This document shows, one piece after another, positions 46,300-59,470 of a DNA stretch of 64,000 bases. This stretch comes from Gossypium raimondii (Eukaryota; Streptophyta; Magnoliopsida; Malvales; Malvaceae), in the NCBI RefSeq assembly GCF_025698545.1, contig NC_068570.1, forward strand, positions 50,115,924 through 50,179,923. Direction: 5' to 3'. Both the position numbers and the translations under genes were made by a program. Within the stretch, counting starts at the first letter, position 1; every line of letters begins with the position of its first letter. Under the pieces are notes generated by a model. It ran no database searches and had not been told where the DNA came from. It saw only the letters and a program-made list of their open reading frames with translations.

Positions 46300-49200
46300 T
46301 CACCACCTGTAACTCTCCATTTGTTATATATGTTGTCAGCCAACTTAGCTTGCCAGGGAGGAAGATTATTTCCTTTTCTTTTGGTCAACATGCCTTAAGT
46401 GAAGAGACATGATCCTCTTTTCACTCTATTGTCCCCCTTTGTTGACTTTTTCCTCCCTTTTTTCTTTATTCAAGGTACGATGAACCTAGACTAGGTTGAC
46501 CACTTTTTTCCATCCAACCTCTCATTGCTACACCACCCTCCTCTCCTTCCCATTTTCTCTCTTTTTCTCTTTTGTTTAGCTCTCAACCTTCCCATTTTTC
46601 TTTTCTTTTATTTTTTCCTCCATCCTTCTTAGTTGTGCATCACCTATATTTCACCACCGAACCACCACCCATCACCTCTCCCCTCTCCTTTTTTTTTTCT
46701 CTTCGAGCGCTGCCCCTTGCGTCGCCTTCCTCCACCGTGTCAACCACCGCGCACCACCACTAAATTCCTCTTTTTTTTTTTCTTCTTTCTTTTGTTTCTC
46801 TTCTCTTCTCCATTAAGAAAATGATCGAATCATTGTTCATTCTTTCTCCTCCGTCGAACTGTTGCAACTATTGCTAGACTGTCACCATAGCACCACCACC
46901 GACGGTGCAGATCTTTTCCCTTTCCCTTTTCTTATTTTGAATGCTCATTATTTTTATTTTAATAATCAAATTCCTGCATTAATCATTTCATTTGAATCCT
47001 AATTTGAAACTCTATTTCTGCCTTGGTTTTATCTTCGAATAAATCCTCCTATTAGATTATTCCTTCTCCGATTTGTGACCCATTCGATTCGTTGATCCTC
47101 CATTCCATTCGTGTGAGAGTAAATATAAAGGGTATATAGAAATATTTTCTCCTTTCTATTTTTCTTCTCTTCGGCGATTACTTTAGAGGGCCTTGGTGAT
47201 TTATTTCCTCAATAATTAATGTTTCATCTATCTTGTGTGTAGAAGGGTCAATCGACATCAACCCGAGAGATCGTTAATTGTTGGGTTTTAATCACTAATC
47301 CGAGAGATCTTATAAGGGTAAGTGATAATAATAATCAATAATCAATTTATCGTATTAACCTTTAAGATGATAGTCCTAACTCAAGATAATTTATTGCTCG
47401 ATTAGGTAATCTAGTTGTAGATCCACAAGTGGGGGTTTTGAGAGATTTATTTCACATCATATCTATGATTAGGTGTGGGTTTAAACACTAAACAAATTAA
47501 AACTAGTATTAAATTGATAAGAATGTTGTTATTAAAATAATGTTGTTTGATGGGGATACTATATGTATCTATAAAGTGAGAGAAGTCATCCTTATGGATT
47601 TTTATCTATTAAGTGTTTTTCCTAAACCGTATGCTTGTGAAAAGTATATTGTGTGATATTGATGTTAGCTAATAATGTGAAAAATATGTACATCTCATTC
47701 TCATGTTATGTGATTATATGGCATATGTGATATTCGTATGAAATTAAAACGTGAAATTTGTGTACCTTGAGTACAAATGCGATTTGCATTTAAACATGCC
47801 TACCTGATTTCGAGCGCTTTGGTCATATCACATGCATGGGGTAGGATATGTGAAAGGTGAAAGTATATGGTAGTTTATCTGTATTAATGAAGCACTGTTC
47901 ATGATTTGATTATATGGCAGTTTATCAACAACTCTGATGGCTTGTCCACGATTTTGTTTATATGACTGCTTATTGCGTTACTATGATACTATTCAAAATT
48001 TGGTGTGTTGGTTGGACAAGTTCTGGGAAAACTCAATTTTGGGGTGTAGTGGAAATTGGTAGGACAATTTTGCTAAAATTTGAATCGTTTTACAAATTAT
48101 GCATTAACATGATCCTGCATGGTATACTTATGAAATATTGAGATATGTGATTTATGACTTTGTATCATATATGTTTTATATTGTGAATGAGTTTGTGTTA
48201 ATCTCACACTAGGCTTAGAAAGCTCACCCCATTAGTGTTTCAATCTCTTACGTAACACTCAAACATAGGACTTGGATTCAACACTTGGTGGAGAAAATTT
48301 TACATCATGGATATTTATTGGATTTTATTTAATTAAACCCTAAATAGAAAACTTGACAAATTGGTATAGTATTATACATGGGTTTTATTTACATATGAAA
48401 ATTATGATATGTTTCATGGAATTTATTTGAATGTGCAATTGTATTCTTATTATGAATTGAAAAGTATGTGTGTAGTGAATTGGTAAAATGACTAAATTGC
48501 AAAGAGAGTAAAAGTTAGATGGGTGAAATAGATGATATAAAGTATTTAAGTGAGATGTTAAATGTTGATGAAATAGATGTCAAGTGAAATTTGATGAACG
48601 GTTGATTCTATATGGATAAGGACTAAATTGTAAAAAATAGTAAAGTTTGAATTGTTTTATTTGTCGAGAAAATGTAAATAAGTTGTATAGTTTAAATACC
48701 CAAGTAGACAAAAATGAGAACTAGTAGGATATAAATGAAATGTCATTAGGAAAAATTTCTACGCGCGTAAGTGATAGCAGCATTATAGTGCAAGTGTTGG
48801 TGGCACTTCGGTGCAAATTATCAACATTGCCGCATCTCCTATATGTTCTATTAAGTCTACATTTGGGCAATAGATTTCCATGGTAAGTGAACTGCATAAT
48901 GATACTATTGGTAAGTAGCTTATGAACTTGTTAAATTGATGCCTTATTACAACTATTATGGAAGCAAATTCCATGTATGATAGTGTTAATTCATATATGT
49001 TATAAATATATATAGGCAACAATTTGTTTTACATTGTAAAGTTTAATTCTTGATATATGCTTATTAAGCTCTCATGAGCTTAAAACGTTTCTTTTCAAAC
49101 TCGTAGGTGAGGGCTTGTTTTGGAGCTCTAAAAGGAAGATTGACCTCTACTGATCTCATCACAAATCAACCTTTGAAGCAAGTATGAATTTAAATTTTAG

Positions 49201-49822
49201 GCATTATTTTTTGGCATGTACATAGGAATATGCTAAGAATGTTTGTGGATGAATTCAATGAAAGAAATTGATGGTTTTTGATCTTCTTGTAAATTTTGTA
49301 TCTTGAACATGTTTAATGTTGCTTTAAGTTGAATTAAGTGATGTCTAAGGATGGAAATTGACATATTTGAATGGTTAATTGGTTGATATGGATGATATAT
49401 ACCATATAGAGGTTGTCGTAAGAGATAGGAAGCAAAATGCTAAACTTTTAAAGTGGTAAGATTGAAGTCGCGACGAGCTTTTGAAATCACGACACGCCAA
49501 GTCAGATACTCACGTCGCAACGTGGTGCTCTCGAGGTTGTGATGAGCTAAGTTAGTATGTGACGTCATGATGTGGGAAACCATGAAGTCGCGACGAGCTC
49601 CCGATGGTTTGGAATTTTACATTTGGGTCCTTAAATAACCTTTGCTCACCTTAAGATTTTCGCAAGCTTGGATAAGTATTTGAATCATATTTTAATCGTA
49701 TTTTGAGCTTATCAACTTGAAAAAATGTTTAATTGATATAGAGTGATTTTAGTTGCTTCAATAATGAATGTGACGTCCCGATACTTTAACATGACAATCG
49801 AGTCGGGTAAGGGGTGTTACAT
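46300..49822 (+). mobile_element. LTR retrotransposon remnant(s), non-coding
   Basis: 49771-49822 reads 'tgtgacgtcccgatac' ... 'ggggtgttaca', an LTR 3' end of the same style as at 19107 (minus). Upstream the sequence has LTR-like landmarks, such as 'tcacactaggcttagaaagc' with 'tcacccc' at about 48210, and TCGCGACGAGCT motifs at 49466-49600. A C/T-rich leader-like tract is at 46440-46830. No gag or pol is visible. It may be more than one element; internal borders were not fixed. Confidence 0.45.
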
Positions 49823-51689
49823 AATTACACTTAAATTCAATTATTAGGTAGTTTTCCAAACACTGCCTTAGTGAATGATTATTTCTTTACAACTCTATTT
49901 CATTTGATTCAACCAAAGATACCATAAATACTAAACACCTTAAATAAAATTAATGAATGTTTTAACATTTCAATTTATTTGAAATCTATCACAATTTCAT
50001 TTATTGTTTAAGACTTTAAAATATATTATATAAGTTGGCCGTATTTACTTTAGTAAAACCAAGGTAATTTTATTTTTATTTTATCCTTAAATTTAAGTTA
50101 GCATACCTATTCTATTTTATTTTTATTAGTTTCTAATGTTACAAGTCATTTTATGTATTTAAATTTTATTAGTTTTACAAAAAAAGTATTTTTACTTATT
50201 TTAATTGTACAAAATACTATTTGTTATTCAAAATTTCGAACATATTTAAAATATTAATTTCTTTAAAAAATCAAATATAATAAAAATAAAAATTTTAAAG
50301 CATAATTAAATTTTTTTACAATATTCAATATTCAATATTCAATATAGTTCTACTTAATATAATTAATATAAAGAAACATTATTAACATGATTAATGCATA
50401 TAAATTATTTTGCTCATTCAAATATAATGCTAATAAAAAAACATCATAATCATTATTAAATCATCTGTACAAACTTATAAAAATTTTATCTATTGTATAA
50501 GCTCTTCACCATTTAATTTTTTTCTTTCTTTAATAGTCAATAAATTGACCCCAATAGTTGGTAGGTAATATATAATTAGTATAATTATAATAGATTAGAT
50601 TAGGTTATATAAATTTATTATTTATAAAATTTTATATATGAAATATAAAGTTACTTATTACATAAATAATTAAAATTTTTATTTAAAATAAATGTAATCT
50701 AATTATTTTTATCATTGAAAACATAATAGTTTAAATATAAAGTAATTTTTATCTAAAAATATAAAGTAGTTTAATATAAATTTTAATTTTTTATTTATAT
50801 CTAAATCATTTAATAGAAGTCTTTAAATGGAATCGAAATTATTTTTATAAGTATAATAAATTTATTTAACCAAATATTTTAATAAAATTAAAATTCTTAT
50901 TTATAAGGGTGATAGAATCTTATAAATAATAAAAAATATTTAAAATGAAAATTTTAGTCATATAATAAATAAAAAGGTATATTAATCAGTTTAAAGATTC
51001 TTCTAAACTATGTGTTTCATGTGTTTTTGACGTGTTTATTATTTTTAAATCAGTAAACAATATAATTTTATTTCTAATTAAAATATATTAACTATTTTAA
51101 AATTGGAACAATAAAACTTTTAAACCATAATTAAACTTTCAATGAAAACTAATAATGAAAATTTATTTTATATTTTTAATTTTAGCTAAACGATTATGGT
51201 GATAGATTTCAACTTTCTGTTATTAAAAAATCAGTTAAAATTTAACAATTTAAATTAATGTAAAAGAGTAATTTAACATAAACACAATGTGTAATTAAAA
51301 GATTTTATTCAAAATTTAATACTAATATTTTAAATGAAAAGATTTTTCCAATAATCAAAATCTAATAATAATATTAAAATATTATTCTAATGTTAATATA
51401 GTAATATAATAGACAATAAAAGATATTTTTGTCAATTTAAAAGTTTATCTAAATTAATACTTTTAAAATAATTAAATAAGTACTAATTTAATTTATATAG
51501 AAGTCTATTAATTTTGAAAAATATTTTTGAGAGAATAAAAATAAAATAACATTTTAAAAGTAATGGCGATAACAAGAAATGGAAAACAACCCATGATAAA
51601 ATATTAAGAAATTTCATTTACAAACAACTGTTATTTTAATACTCCATGCATGAGTCAAAGAAACGCACACAGCCTCTCGATTGTGCCGA
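49823..51689. other. Very AT-rich intergenic
   Basis: No ORF, no repeat structure recognised apart from a 'caatattcaatattcaatat' run near 50320. Confidence 0.5.
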
Positions 51690-54464
51690 AGGGGAGTTGG
51701 TCATTCGGTTTGGTGCTACCGGTATGACGTCTGCTCTGGTACTTTCTTCATTTGGGTTATCGGTCGACCTTCCAATGGAGGTCCGCCGATAGCCATGAAT
51801 TGCATAGCTTGGAACTGTCGTGGTTTGGGCAATCCATGCGCAGTGTTTTCTATTTTTATTCGAAACTTTAGTCAATTCTAATAAAATTGAAGAGCTGCGT
51901 GTTTTACTTGCACTTGGATAATTATTTTTCTGTTGATGGTATTGGAAGGAGTGGTGGATTAACTCTATTATGGACGTTAGGGGATGTGGTTTCAATTGCT
52001 AGCTACTCATCTAATCATATTGATGTCGTTGTTGAAAGCTCGAATTCTCGTAAGTGGCAGCTTACTGATGTTTACGGTTATCCGGAATCTCGCAGGAAGA
52101 GAGCAACTCGGGTTCTTATGCGTTCCTTGTCAGAGCGTTTCCAACTTACTTGGTTCTATATGGGTGACTTCAATAATTTGCTCTCAGTTTAGGATAATGG
52201 GGTGGTGTCCCGTATTTGGATAGTCTTTTTCGTGGATTTCAAGATTATATAACAGATTGTGGTTTGACGGATGTGCCAAAGTTGGGTCCTTCTTTTACAT
52301 AGGATAGGGGTAGGGGTACTGCTCATTTTGTAATAGAATGGATATGGCGTTTATTAATGAGGAATAGATGCAGATGTATCCTTACTTTAAGCTCTTCAAT
52401 CTTGCCAGTGCTACTTTTGATCATAATCCCATTAAGATGGTGGCTCGTTTGACTCATCCTGACTGACAGGGTCGGTGGTTTCAGTTTGAGAATGTTTGGC
52501 TTTCTAAAATAGATTTTGGGGCAGTGATTTCTTCTAGTTGGGTTGAGTGTCCTTCAGTTTCTGTTCTGGACAAGCTAAAGTTTTGTTTTGATCGACTGCT
52601 TCAGTAGCATTCAACTTGCCCTACTAATTTTGAGCCACGAATGTAGGAGCTTAAACTCAAATTGTAGCAGTTCAGTTTTTTCAAGCAAGGGGTCGCTCGT
52701 TGTTTAAGCTTCGTAAAGAGCTAAACCAATTGCTAGCACAACATGTTGTGTACTAGAAACAACGGGCGAAATTGTTCTGGATAAAACATGGTGAAGTGAA
52801 TGCAAAGTTTTTTCATGCACAGGCTTCTTAGTGATGGTGTACTAATCATATTCATATGCTTTATGATGCCACGGGCCGTCCTTATACTGATACATCGGGT
52901 ATGCGGTAGATTGCTTAGGATTATTTTATATAGTTTTTTTTCTAATTCCACAGGGGCCAACTTTCATAGCTTCTCGGATTTTCCTTCGTCTGTGACAGCT
53001 GCGCACTGCTTCTTTGCTTGCTCCTTTTACCGAGGGTGAGTTCAAAGCAGTGATTAAGGAAATGCACCCTTATAAGTCTTTTGGGCCAGATGGGTTGAAC
53101 TCCGCTTTTTACCAGGGGTGTTAGTCTATTGTTGGTACTGATGTTTTTTTGCACAGTGTTCTAGCTGGCTTTTTACCCAAGGCCAGTTCCCGTCGAGGTT
53201 CAATGATACGCTTCTAGTTCTAATTCCTAAGAAGGAGCGGCCTAATCAGATGCAAGATTTGCGGTCCATTGCTTTATGTAATTTTATTTACAAAATTATT
53301 GCCAAGGTCTTTACGAATCATCTGAAGTTGGTTTTGTCGGATAATCTCCCATATGCAGTCAGCTTTTATGCTAGGAAGGTGATTACGTCTAATGTTCCGA
53401 TTGCATTTGAGGTAATCCATCATATGCATAATAAGGGTCAAGGTAAGGTGGGGGATGTAGCATTGAAAATCGATATAACACATATGATCATGTGGATTGG
53501 AATTTTTTACAGTTTATTGTGTGCAAGATGAGATTTGATATGTTGGATTAACTAGGTAATTCTCTACGAGATGAATGTGGCTTATTCGATTTCCTTGAAT
53601 GGGGAGAGGTAGGATCGATCCACCCTAAGCAAGGGCTTTTCCAGGGTGAACAGATTTCTCCCTATTTGTTTATTCTTTGTACTGAAGGGCTTAGCTTTTA
53701 TGCAGAACTGTGAGGAGCTATCCATGGGGTTTCTTTTTATCGTCAAGGCCTAGTGTGTCCCATCTACTTTTTGCATATGATAGCTTTCTTTTATTTTGCG
53801 CAATTGTCACTGAGTGCAATGTTGTTTAAAGGGTTCTGGCAGATTATGAGGTTGCTTTGGGTCAGGCTCTAAATTATCAGAAGTCAGACAAAGGGTGGGT
53901 TTGGATGGGCGATTGGGTGCGGTGCGGTGCGTTTAGCTTACTTTTTGTCTCACGCTACAGTATTGCTACAGTATCTAATCTCACTGCCACCACTGTTTTT
54001 ACACTAACCGCAGGTAAACGCACCGCCCATCCAAACTCACCCATAGTATTTAGTTCTAACACAATGGCATCTATTTAGGATACGGTAATAGGCATATTTG
54101 GTGTGACTAATCCAATTGATCATGGGAGTTATTTGGGTCTCCCTTCCTTTGTTGATCGTAAAAAACAACAAATATTCTATTTTCTCAAGGAACGATTTAG
54201 TAAACGCTTCTTGACTTGGAAATATAAATTATTATCTAAGCTGGGTAAGGTGATAGTTATTAAAATGATAATGCAGGCTCTACCAATTTATTGTATAAGT
54301 GTGTTCTTGTTGCCTCGCACATTCTGTAATGAGCTCCAAAAGTTGATGAGCTTGTTGTGGTGGTGTAGTGCTAATAATGGAGCAAGGGGGCTCAAGTGTG
54401 CCTCTTGGAACATTTGTGTGTCCTTAAGAACATTGTTTTAATCTTGCTATGTTGGCTAAGTTTG
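51690..54464 (+). mobile_element. L1-type LINE remnant, plus strand
   Basis: Pieces in order are the endonuclease start AMNCIAWNCRGLGNP (51795), the stretch WFYMGDFNNLLS (52150), and RT segments PYKSFGPDGLNSAFYQ (about 53070) and VALKIDITHM (53460). A YADD-like box reads HLLFAYDS (about 53765). The later 'ALNYQKS' is interrupted by the MITE and resumes as 'IVFSSNTMAS', then LSKLGKVIVIKMIMQALPIY (54233) and FNLAMLAKFG (54440). The end is cut by the gypsy LTR near 54465. ORF1 and the 5' end are not seen. Stops throughout. Confidence 0.8.
53893..54042. mobile_element. 150-bp PIF/Harbinger-type MITE
   Basis: The left end GGGTGGGTTTGGATGGGCG (53893-53911) is the reverse complement of the right end (54024-54042), with one mismatch. 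The inverted terminal and subterminal order matches the Harbinger element at 12353: GTTTGGATGG-CGGTG-GTTTACC, then GGTGGC(A/G)GTGAGATTAG-TACTGTAGC. It interrupts the LINE reading frame between KSD and IVF. The extra codon left in the host (aaa before, ata after) fits a 3-bp target duplication with one change. No coding content. Confidence 0.9.
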
Positions 54465-56349
54465 GGTTAAAGGTGTATATTAGTTTAAAAGAGCTAATTA
54501 TGTTAATTTAATTATTGTTTTAAATGTTTGGATTAGTTAATTGAATTAACTATTATAATTAGATCAAGAAGCAAGTTCGTCGACTGCTAATTGAGGAAAA
54601 GAGAAGGTTGTCGAATAGGCGTTGTCGTATATTTGCAGTTATGGAATCTCGGTAAGTTCTTATTATACCATAAGTTATATTAAATTCATTAATAATTGTT
54701 TTGCTTTAATATTCTTAATGTTAGTAGTTGTTGAATGTTGATGGATGAGAATTAATAATGAAATAGAGTTGCATTAGAAATAGTGTATCGAACTTTGAGT
54801 CTAGCAGGCTTCGTATGGGTGTATGGAATCAGCCTTTGAACCTAGCAGGCTTCATGCCGGTGTATTGTATTAGGTTTTATACTTAGCAGGCTTTATGCCA
54901 ATGTAATTGTAACAGGCCTAGAGCCTAGCAGGTATTGAGTCGGTGTGGCCGTATCAGGTAACTTGTATGGAAGATACTTTTTCAAGTAACCGTCGAATTT
55001 AAAAATGTTTATGACCTTATAAGCTTAGATATGGTGTATCAGTTCGTGACTTGGTGATTTTAAACAATTTAGATTTTTATAGATTAAATTATATTGGTTG
55101 TTTGAGATAGGGAATCATGATACGTTGTTACATTAATGTACTTATATTTTTTAGTATAGCAAGTTAACTTCAGGAACTTACTAAGCTTTACTCGAGCTTA
55201 CTTCGTTTTATTTAATTTTGTAGGTCCGTTGAAATTTTGACATCAGTTGGACCAGCTCAAGAGATCTCACACTATCCACTATATTTTTGATAGTCATATT
55301 GTTCATTTTGGGGTCGATTTGAAGTGGCATGTAAATAGGGTATCTAGATGTATATGTTTTTAAACTCTAATTAATAAACAACTTTTGTTGGATTAGTAAC
55401 TTGTATAAGTCATTATGGTACTTGGTGGACGTGCTTGTTGTTTTGCAATCGTTATATGTAATTATCATTAAGTATCATATTGAGGTGGAAATGGTTATTA
55501 TATGTATGAGTAATATGGTATTGGTTGGTAAAATAGACGTAAAAAGTAAGCTAGCATAATGTATGTGATCATGGTAGTTGTTATGTTTTGAATTGACATT
55601 CAAATTGTGGTGCTAATGAAGGCATATCAGTTAGGCACATAAGTTGTTATTTGGTATGATTTGGTTGTTTTAATATGTTCTTTTTAATGTGTTTAAATAG
55701 GGTGAATGTGTCTTGAATTGATTTGGATTGGTGCCCAAGCAATTGAGTTGAAATGCCTTGTTTTAGGGGTTATTTAGGGAGCATACGAGCTGTCATACAA
55801 CCGTGTGCCACACACGGTCACACTACATGGCTGTGTGTATATTTAATTTTAGGTGCGAGTTTCACAAGGTCTAAGACACGGCTATGTGTCTTAAGTTAGT
55901 TTGTTGCGTGGCCTAACACCCGACATATGACACAGCCATGTGAATCACCATCAAATATACATGGTTTGGCACACGACCTGCAACATGATTGTGCGGTCCT
56001 AGTTCGAATACCTACACGGGCTGGGACACGGACGTGTGTCCTACTTCGAATGCCCACATGGTTTGGGCTATGTTGCATGGCCGTGTAACCCCTATTTTTG
56101 AAATTTTCAAGTTTTTCCTAAATTTTCTATTTTGTTTTGAATTGTTCCCTGAATGTTTTCAAACTATTTTTAGGGCCTTGTAAACTTGATTTAAGGCCAG
56201 TGAGCCTGTTTTTGTTATAATTAACTTATGTAATTGAATGTCATTAATTAAATGGTATAATTGTTTCTAGTGTAAGATAAATATTCTAATTTGTACCGTA
56301 ATACTCCGTAACTCTAATATGGCAACGGAGACGGGTTAGGAGTATTTCA
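54465..56349 (+). repeat. 5' LTR (5'-truncated)
   Basis: 54470-54925 aligns with 61930-62370 in the 3' LTR: the shared 'gtgtatattag', 'agatcaagaagcaag', 'ggcgttgtcgt' and 'gtctagca(g/a)gcttcgt' landmarks appear in the same order. The LTR ends at the CA of 'tatttca' (56349). 55790-56090 is full of palindromic CACACGG/CCGTGTG-like motifs. Confidence 0.75.
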
Positions 56350-56354
56350 TTTAG

Positions 56355-56366
56355 TGATATCAGAGC
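56355..56366 (+). promoter_or_regulatory. Primer-binding site (initiator tRNA-Met type)
   Basis: TGATATCAGAGC matches the usual TGGTATCAGAGC with one change and lies 5 bases after the LTR end. Confidence 0.7.
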
Positions 56367-56552
56367 TATGGTTTAATCGGTTCTAGGACTGAACGTCATA
56401 TGTATCGAGTCTAGATATACATGCTACTTTAGAATCAGTGATAGTGTGATGACTCTTGATTAATTTGAATTGTTTTCTATAGATCAAAGATGTCATTTAG
56501 ATCCAATCGAGCAGATTTCGATTAGATAGAAAGTTTTACATTTGTTACTGAT

Positions 56553-57600
56553 ATGGAGAGTAGTCAAAATGAGGCTGAATCACAAGGGCTAGGAGATATG
56601 ACGCCAAATGCCTTTCTCCGCATGATGCATGACATGTATGGTGCTTATTTAAAAGTTAACTCGACAACTCAACAATCTCACTCCTTTTGTCCTCAAAGCT
56701 CAAATCAACAACAGGTTAGTAGAGTTACCTTCGATAAATTTAGGAAATGTAGAGTAGTTGAATTTTGTGGAAATGTGAATGATGACCCAACCAAAGTCGA
56801 GTATTGCGTAGAGCATACTCAGAGGGTGCTCGATGAATTTTTGTGCTCTCCCAAAGATTGTTTAAGATGCAATGTGTCATTATTAAAAGAAGAAGCATTT
56901 CAGTGGTGGTCTACGTTGACGGCAGTGGTAAAGAAAGAATTAATTGGGATTTCTTTAAATCTGAATTCCGCAAGAAGTATATCAGTAAAAGGTATCTAGA
57001 GAGAAATAAAAAAGAATTTCTCGAGCTGAAGTAAGGAAATAGAACATTGGCAGAGTATGAGAGACAGTTCGTGCAACTTAGCAAGTATGCTCGGGAGAGT
57101 GTACCTACAGAAGAAGACATGTGCATACGATTTGAAGATGGATTAAACAATGAGATTAAAATATTAATAGGGGCAACATAAATTTGTGAGTTTGTGATAC
57201 TATCAGATCGAGCTCAAAACATAGAAGAAATATGTGCTAGTAAGAAACGAAATGAAGTTAAAGCACGAGACTTTGGCAAACGTAATGGGCCTAAAACTTC
57301 CTTTGGTTTTTCGCAGAAGAAGTTGAAAGAATCAAATAGTAGATTGGCAGTGCCATCAGAGTTTTCGGGTAAGGATCGTTTTAAACAGAATAGCAAGAGA
57401 TCACTAACTCCTTCAGTGGCTAGTGTAGGCAATATTTGAAATACCAATAGGATTGAATGCAAATAGTGTGGTCGATATCATTTTGGAGTATGCAGATTGA
57501 ATAACGGGACATGTTTCATTTGTGGATCCCCTAACCATTTTAAGAAGTATTGCCCAGATCGAACTAAGCCTATTAAAGATAAAAACACAAGACTTGTTGC
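56553..57600 (+). pseudogene. Gypsy gag, broken
   Basis: Starts MESSQNEAESQGLGDMTPNA. Retrotransposon gag blocks follow: FRKCRVVEFCGNVNDDPTKV, then a frame change near 56940 to WDFFKSEFRKKYISKRYLE. Next come RTLAEYERQFVQLSKYA (57040) and a CCHC zinc knuckle CFICGSPNHFKKYCP (57512-57556). Stops: the TAA at 57179, the TGA at 57437 and TAG at 57466. These are typical plant gypsy gag features. Confidence 0.8.
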
Positions 57601-57740
57601 TACTATTGCTCGAGGTAGACATCTTGGAAATAGTAGTTCGATCGGAGCTTATAGGAGTGGAGCTAGAGACACGTCAGTTAGACCTGAAGCTAGAGCTCTT
57701 TCCAGGACTTATGCCATCCGTGCACGAGAAGAGGCCTCAG

Positions 57741-58150
57741 CTCCTGATGTTATTGTAGGTACCTTTTCTATCTTTAATGCTAGTGGGTATGCATTAATTG
57801 ACAAGGGGTCAACGGATTCATATATATGCACTATGTTAGTGATGGAAAGTAATTTACCTTTCGAGTCCACTGATTGTGTTGTTAAAGTAACAAACCCTTT
57901 AGGTCATAGTGTGATAGTTGACTTGGTATGTAAGCAGTGTCCACTGAAAATTCAAGGCTATAACTTTCCTACCGATCTAATGATATTACCTTTCAATTAA
58001 TATGATGTTATTCTTGAAATGAACTGGCTGAATGTACCTGATGTTGTGGTTAGTTGTCGATGGAAAAGAATTGATTTAATATGTCCGAATGGCGAGGTGA
58101 TTGTTGTTAGATATGATAAATCTAACTATGCTTCGAGTATGATTACAGCA
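57741..58150 (+). pseudogene. Gypsy protease region
   Basis: APDVIVGTFSIFNASGYALI leads into DKGSTDSYIC, corresponding to the family's D-x-G-S-T active-site region, here DKGST where DPGST or DSGST is usual. The strand FESTDCVVKVTNPLGHSVIV and the block DVILEMNWLNVPDVVVSC (normally DVILGMDWL) follow. A TAA at 57998 breaks the frame. Confidence 0.75.
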
Positions 58151-58249
58151 ATGATGGTACATAAATCGATCTAAAAAGGTTGCGACGCATTTTTAGCCTA
58201 TATTTTGGATTCCAGAATATCAGAAAAGAAAATGGATCAGGTCTCGATA

Positions 58250-59470
58250 GTATGTGAGTTTTCAGATGTTTTTTCCAAAGAGTTACTGGGTTTACCATCA
58301 GAGTGAGAAATTGAATTTTTATTGAGTTGGTGCCAAGGACTTCTCCAATTTTGATTGCTTCGTATCGAATGGCTCCAACTAAACTTAAATAATTCAAAGT
58401 TCAGTTCCAAGAGTTAGTTGGTCGGGGTTTCATACGGCCGAGTATATCACATTGGGTGCACCTATATTGTTTGTAAAAGAAGATGGGTAGATGAGGTTGT
58501 GTATAGATTATTGACAATTAAACAAAGTCTTGATAAAGAATAAATATACGTTGCCTTGTACTGATGATTTATTTGATCAGCTGAAAAGAGCCTCGGTATC
58601 TTCAAAAATTGATCTTAAATCATGTTATTATCAGTTGTGAGTAAAAGACGTGGATATGTCAAAAATAACATTCATAAATCCTTATGGACACTATGAGTTT
58701 TTGATTATGCCATTTTGATTAACGAATGCTCCAACAACATTTACGGATCTGATGAAATGGGTTTTTCAGCCTTATTTTGACAAGTTTGTTGTTTTTATTG
58801 ACGATATTTTAATTTATTCTAGAAATGAAGATGAGCATGCTCAACACTTGAGGATCATATTATAGACCTTGCATGATAAACAATTGTATGCAAAGTTTAG
58901 AAAAAGTGAATTTTGGCTTAAAGAAGTTGGATTTCTCAGCCATGTGATCTCAACAGAAGGAATACAAGTTGATCTGAGCAAAATTTCTACTATTCTAAAT
59001 TGGAAACCCCCGCGAAATGTTTCTGAGGTATGTAGTTTTCTGGGATTAACCGGATATTATCGATGATTCGTTAAGAATTTTTTGACAATAGCTCTACCTA
59101 TGATGAAATGTTACAGAAATATGTTAGTTTTGTGTGGTCTGAAAAGTGTTAGCAGAGTTTTGATCAACTGAAGAATATGTTGACAGAGGCACCATTGTTG
59201 ACACAGCCTAAATCTAGGAGAGAATTTGTTATTTATAGTGATTCTTTTTTAAACGCTTTAGGATGTGTTTTGATGCAGGAAGGAAAATTTATTACGTACA
59301 CTTCTCGACAACCAAAAACCCATAAAAAGAATTACCCCATGCATGATCTTGAGTTGATTGCAGTTGTTTTTGTGTTAAAAATTTGACGTCATTATTTATA
59401 TCATTTGATGACAAAAAAGAGTTGCATCTATGACAACGAAAGTGGTTAGAGTTACTAAAAGATTATGATC
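58250..59470 (+). pseudogene. Gypsy reverse transcriptase and RNase H, broken
   Basis: RT blocks in mixed frames include [23 protein letters not shown], the catalytic [19 protein letters not shown] (58788) and the post-[18 protein letters not shown] and [14 protein letters not shown]-like segments. RNase H is [40 protein letters not shown] (59225-59360). Several internal stops, mostly TAG, TGA or TAA in places where Trp, Gln or Arg codons are usual. Confidence 0.8.

Noticed and set aside
46572-46824. Two overlapping ORFs in a C/T-rich stretch
   Set aside because: Both frames open because of pyrimidine bias; looks like a leader-type tract of an LTR element.
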